NCBI GenBank assembly: GCA_030248215.1
Contig: JASANG010000968.1
Span: 1-64,000 of the forward strand
Source of the DNA: Enoplolaimus lenunculus
Lineage: Eukaryota > Nematoda > Enoplea > Enoplida > Thoracostomopsidae
Reading direction: 5' to 3'
DNA: 64,000 nucleotides
The translations under genes were made by a program, and so were the position numbers. Of this stretch, positions 50,301 through 53,300 are shown piece after piece. The notes beneath the pieces are model-generated. The model saw nothing but the letters and a program-made list of their open reading frames with translations, did not search any database and was not told where the DNA came from. The stretch's first letter is position 1. Each line of letters opens with the position of its first letter.

Positions 50301-53300
50301 GATATATCTGTCGTCTTTATGCGTCCCCAACGTCCCGGTATGGACTTTTTTTGATGGGTTTTGTTTTTACAGGTACTGTGATAAACGACCGGTGATTCCG
50401 GGACCAGAGTTACAATTCTAACCACATTTAAAACATCATTTTTCTCGTCTATCCTTAAATTTCGGTTTGAGATATATCTGTCGTCTTTATGCGTCCCCAA
50501 CGTCCCGGTATGGACTTTTTTTGATGGGTTTTGTTTTTACAGGTACTGTGATAAACGACCGGTGATTCCGGGACCAGAGTTACAATTCTAACCACATTTA
50601 AAACATCATTTTTCTCGTCTATCCTTAAATTTCGGTTTGAGATATATCTGTCGTCTTTATGCGTCCCCAACGTCCCGGTATGGACTTTTTTTGATGGGTT
50701 TTGTTTTTACAGGTACTGTGATAAACGACCGGTGATTCCGGGACCAGAGTTACAAATGAGCTACGACGGTGAATCGTCGACGCTTCGGTTTAAGAAAATT
50801 TCACAAATTCAAGCCGGTCGCTATACGTGCGTAGCTAAAAATTCAGCTGGAGAAGGTCGAACCAGTACAAGGATTATTGTCGTTGGTAAATACACGCCAG
50901 CAGCGTCCGTAGAAAATTATATTTCGACGGCACCGAATCGTTTGGAGCGGCCCCATACGATTGCAATCCAAGATTATTTACTTTTAGACTGAGTCTATTT
51001 GGGGGCATTAGCCAAATTTTGGGGGGCACGGTCTTCGAATACCCCCGCCGTTGTGAGGACGCTCTTTATACAGGTTCCGTAACCGCCGTGTCCGTGCTCC
51101 GCAATTAGAGGCTTGGGCTTAGAGGGGGTGGCAAAGATTTCATTTCAGCAGGGTATAATGCAATAAAAATATGTTTGACCGCAAAGGGTCATTCATCATT
51201 TTGTTAAAAGTGTATTTTTCATGTCTCTAACAATCTCGAGAATTAATATTTGTCTAAAGCTTAAGCTTACTTTATTGCAGTCCCGCAGAAAAACGTCTGC
51301 CTTTCCGCACATCATGTTTAATGCATGAAAGCTTAAGCTTACTTATTTGCAATGTCGCAGAAAAACGTTCCGCCCCTAATCTTTACATGTATCACTGCTT
51401 AACCATATCGACAATTAAAATAGGTTTTCAAACAAACGACCTGTTTCAGTTAATACGGATTATAAAATACCTATAGACGCATTCGAAAATATACATGCGA
51501 TTATTGTAATAATTTCAGACAAAAAAGACGAAATCAAATCGGGCGAAATCCCACAATTTAAACGTGCACTCAGCGATGTACATGTGACTGATGGTTCGGC
51601 TGTGACCCTTGAAATTGAACTTTGTGAAGGTGAGTAAACTTTGTTAAAGTTTAAATAATTTCAAATTTTGATTTTAATATACATTCTTACTAATTTCAGT
51701 AGAATTTAATTATCTGGAACAAAATACAAGATTCTAATGGGTTAAAAGCTTGGGCCAATGTTACTTTAAGGGCGTAACAGTAGATTAAGCGTATTCCTAA
51801 GCCTAAGCCTAAGCGTTGCAAAAATGTGTTCCACAGCCTAAGCCTGAGCCTAAGCAAAAAATGTTATATAAAATCTAAACATACTCTTTTATAGACCCAC
51901 CAGAAACTTGGACGCCCCTTGAAGTAACATGGGCTACGTTCTGATATTTAAACGCAATCTAGTATTAGATTTGAATTCATTATCAGGATACGGCCGGATA
52001 TTAGATTATCCGGCTCCGTCATTTTTTTGGTATCCGGTCACAGCTTACTCACCTCGACCTGTGTTCGGTATATTAATATTAGTTGCAAATGTTTCCTATA
52101 GAAATCATTTTGAGTATCGATTTCTAAAAAATAAACAATTAAAAATTAAATCTTAAATTTTAAATTCCATCTGGTACTGATGGACCAATCGATGTCATTT
52201 GGAATCAGGATGGTAGCGAATAAATTTGTGAAAACTTTGAGTTTCCACTTTAAGAAAACTTAAAAATATAATATTCGTCGCGGAAATGTTTCTATTTGCA
52301 AAATCGCCTAAGCCTAAGCCTAAAATTTTAAATTTTATTTTTTTACAGGTGCTGTTGAACCAATCGACGTCATTTGGTATCATGATGGTTGTGAAATTCG
52401 TGACAGTGTCGCGTTTCGTTACGTTGACTGTTGGCCTGTTTATCAATTGGCGATTGCTGATGTGTTCCCGGAAGACGCTGGCGAATACGTTTGTGTTGCT
52501 GAAAATCGCGCTGGCAGCGTTGAATCGAAATGTTCGGTGATTATTCAAGGTAAGCGATAGTAGATCTGAAAATTTCTAAAATTATTGGTCATGTATATAC
52601 AATATGATAGTGGAAACAAATCGCGAGCGAAGCGACCGAGCAGAAGCCGAACGACAGTTTTAGTGTTTAACCTTAATACTAAATCTTGGTTGTGATTGGT
52701 TTTGTAAGGATTTACGCCGGCGTGGGGCCCCCCCTTGAGTCCGGTAGTGAAAAATGTAAGAATATTTGGTATTTCCTCATTTTGCTCTTTATACTGGTTT
52801 TAATTTAACGAAAGGTAAACGTTTTACTCAACGTTACAGTATATCACTTTTATAAGCGTAAACATAGGATTAGGCTTACGCTAAACCGAAGCTTTAAGCG
52901 TAAACCTAAACCTAACTCTAAGCGTACGTCTGAGCCTATTTTATTAACCCAGTCACTGTGTGTGTGGAAAATTTTGTAGGTGGAAAGGTAAGCAAGTTTC
53001 GAAGTTTTTCTGTACGTTCTATCTAACTGAAGGGGGTCTTTGCCTTCCTAAATGTTTGAACACATAAGAATGAAATAGGCACGACAGGCTTTAGTGTTTA
53101 TCCAACTGCATACCTGATGGATGATTTCGCTTGTGTCAAAGTCATTCCACAAGGTTAAGAGTACAACCCAGGTCCGTAGCCAGCTCACCTTGCTAGAGGG
53201 GCTAAACATTTTTTGTGAGAGACATACAAGGGTTGTGTTGACTTACAAGCAAGGTTGAAAATTTTCTAGGGGGACAAACTTTGTCCAAGAGGGGCTGAGC

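Noticed and set aside
49265-50670. Eight near-identical 71-73-codon frames on the minus strand (..[21 protein letters not shown]..)
   Set aside because: They are readings of the 170-bp acceptor array; the period is not a multiple of three and no promoter or homologous protein is evident.
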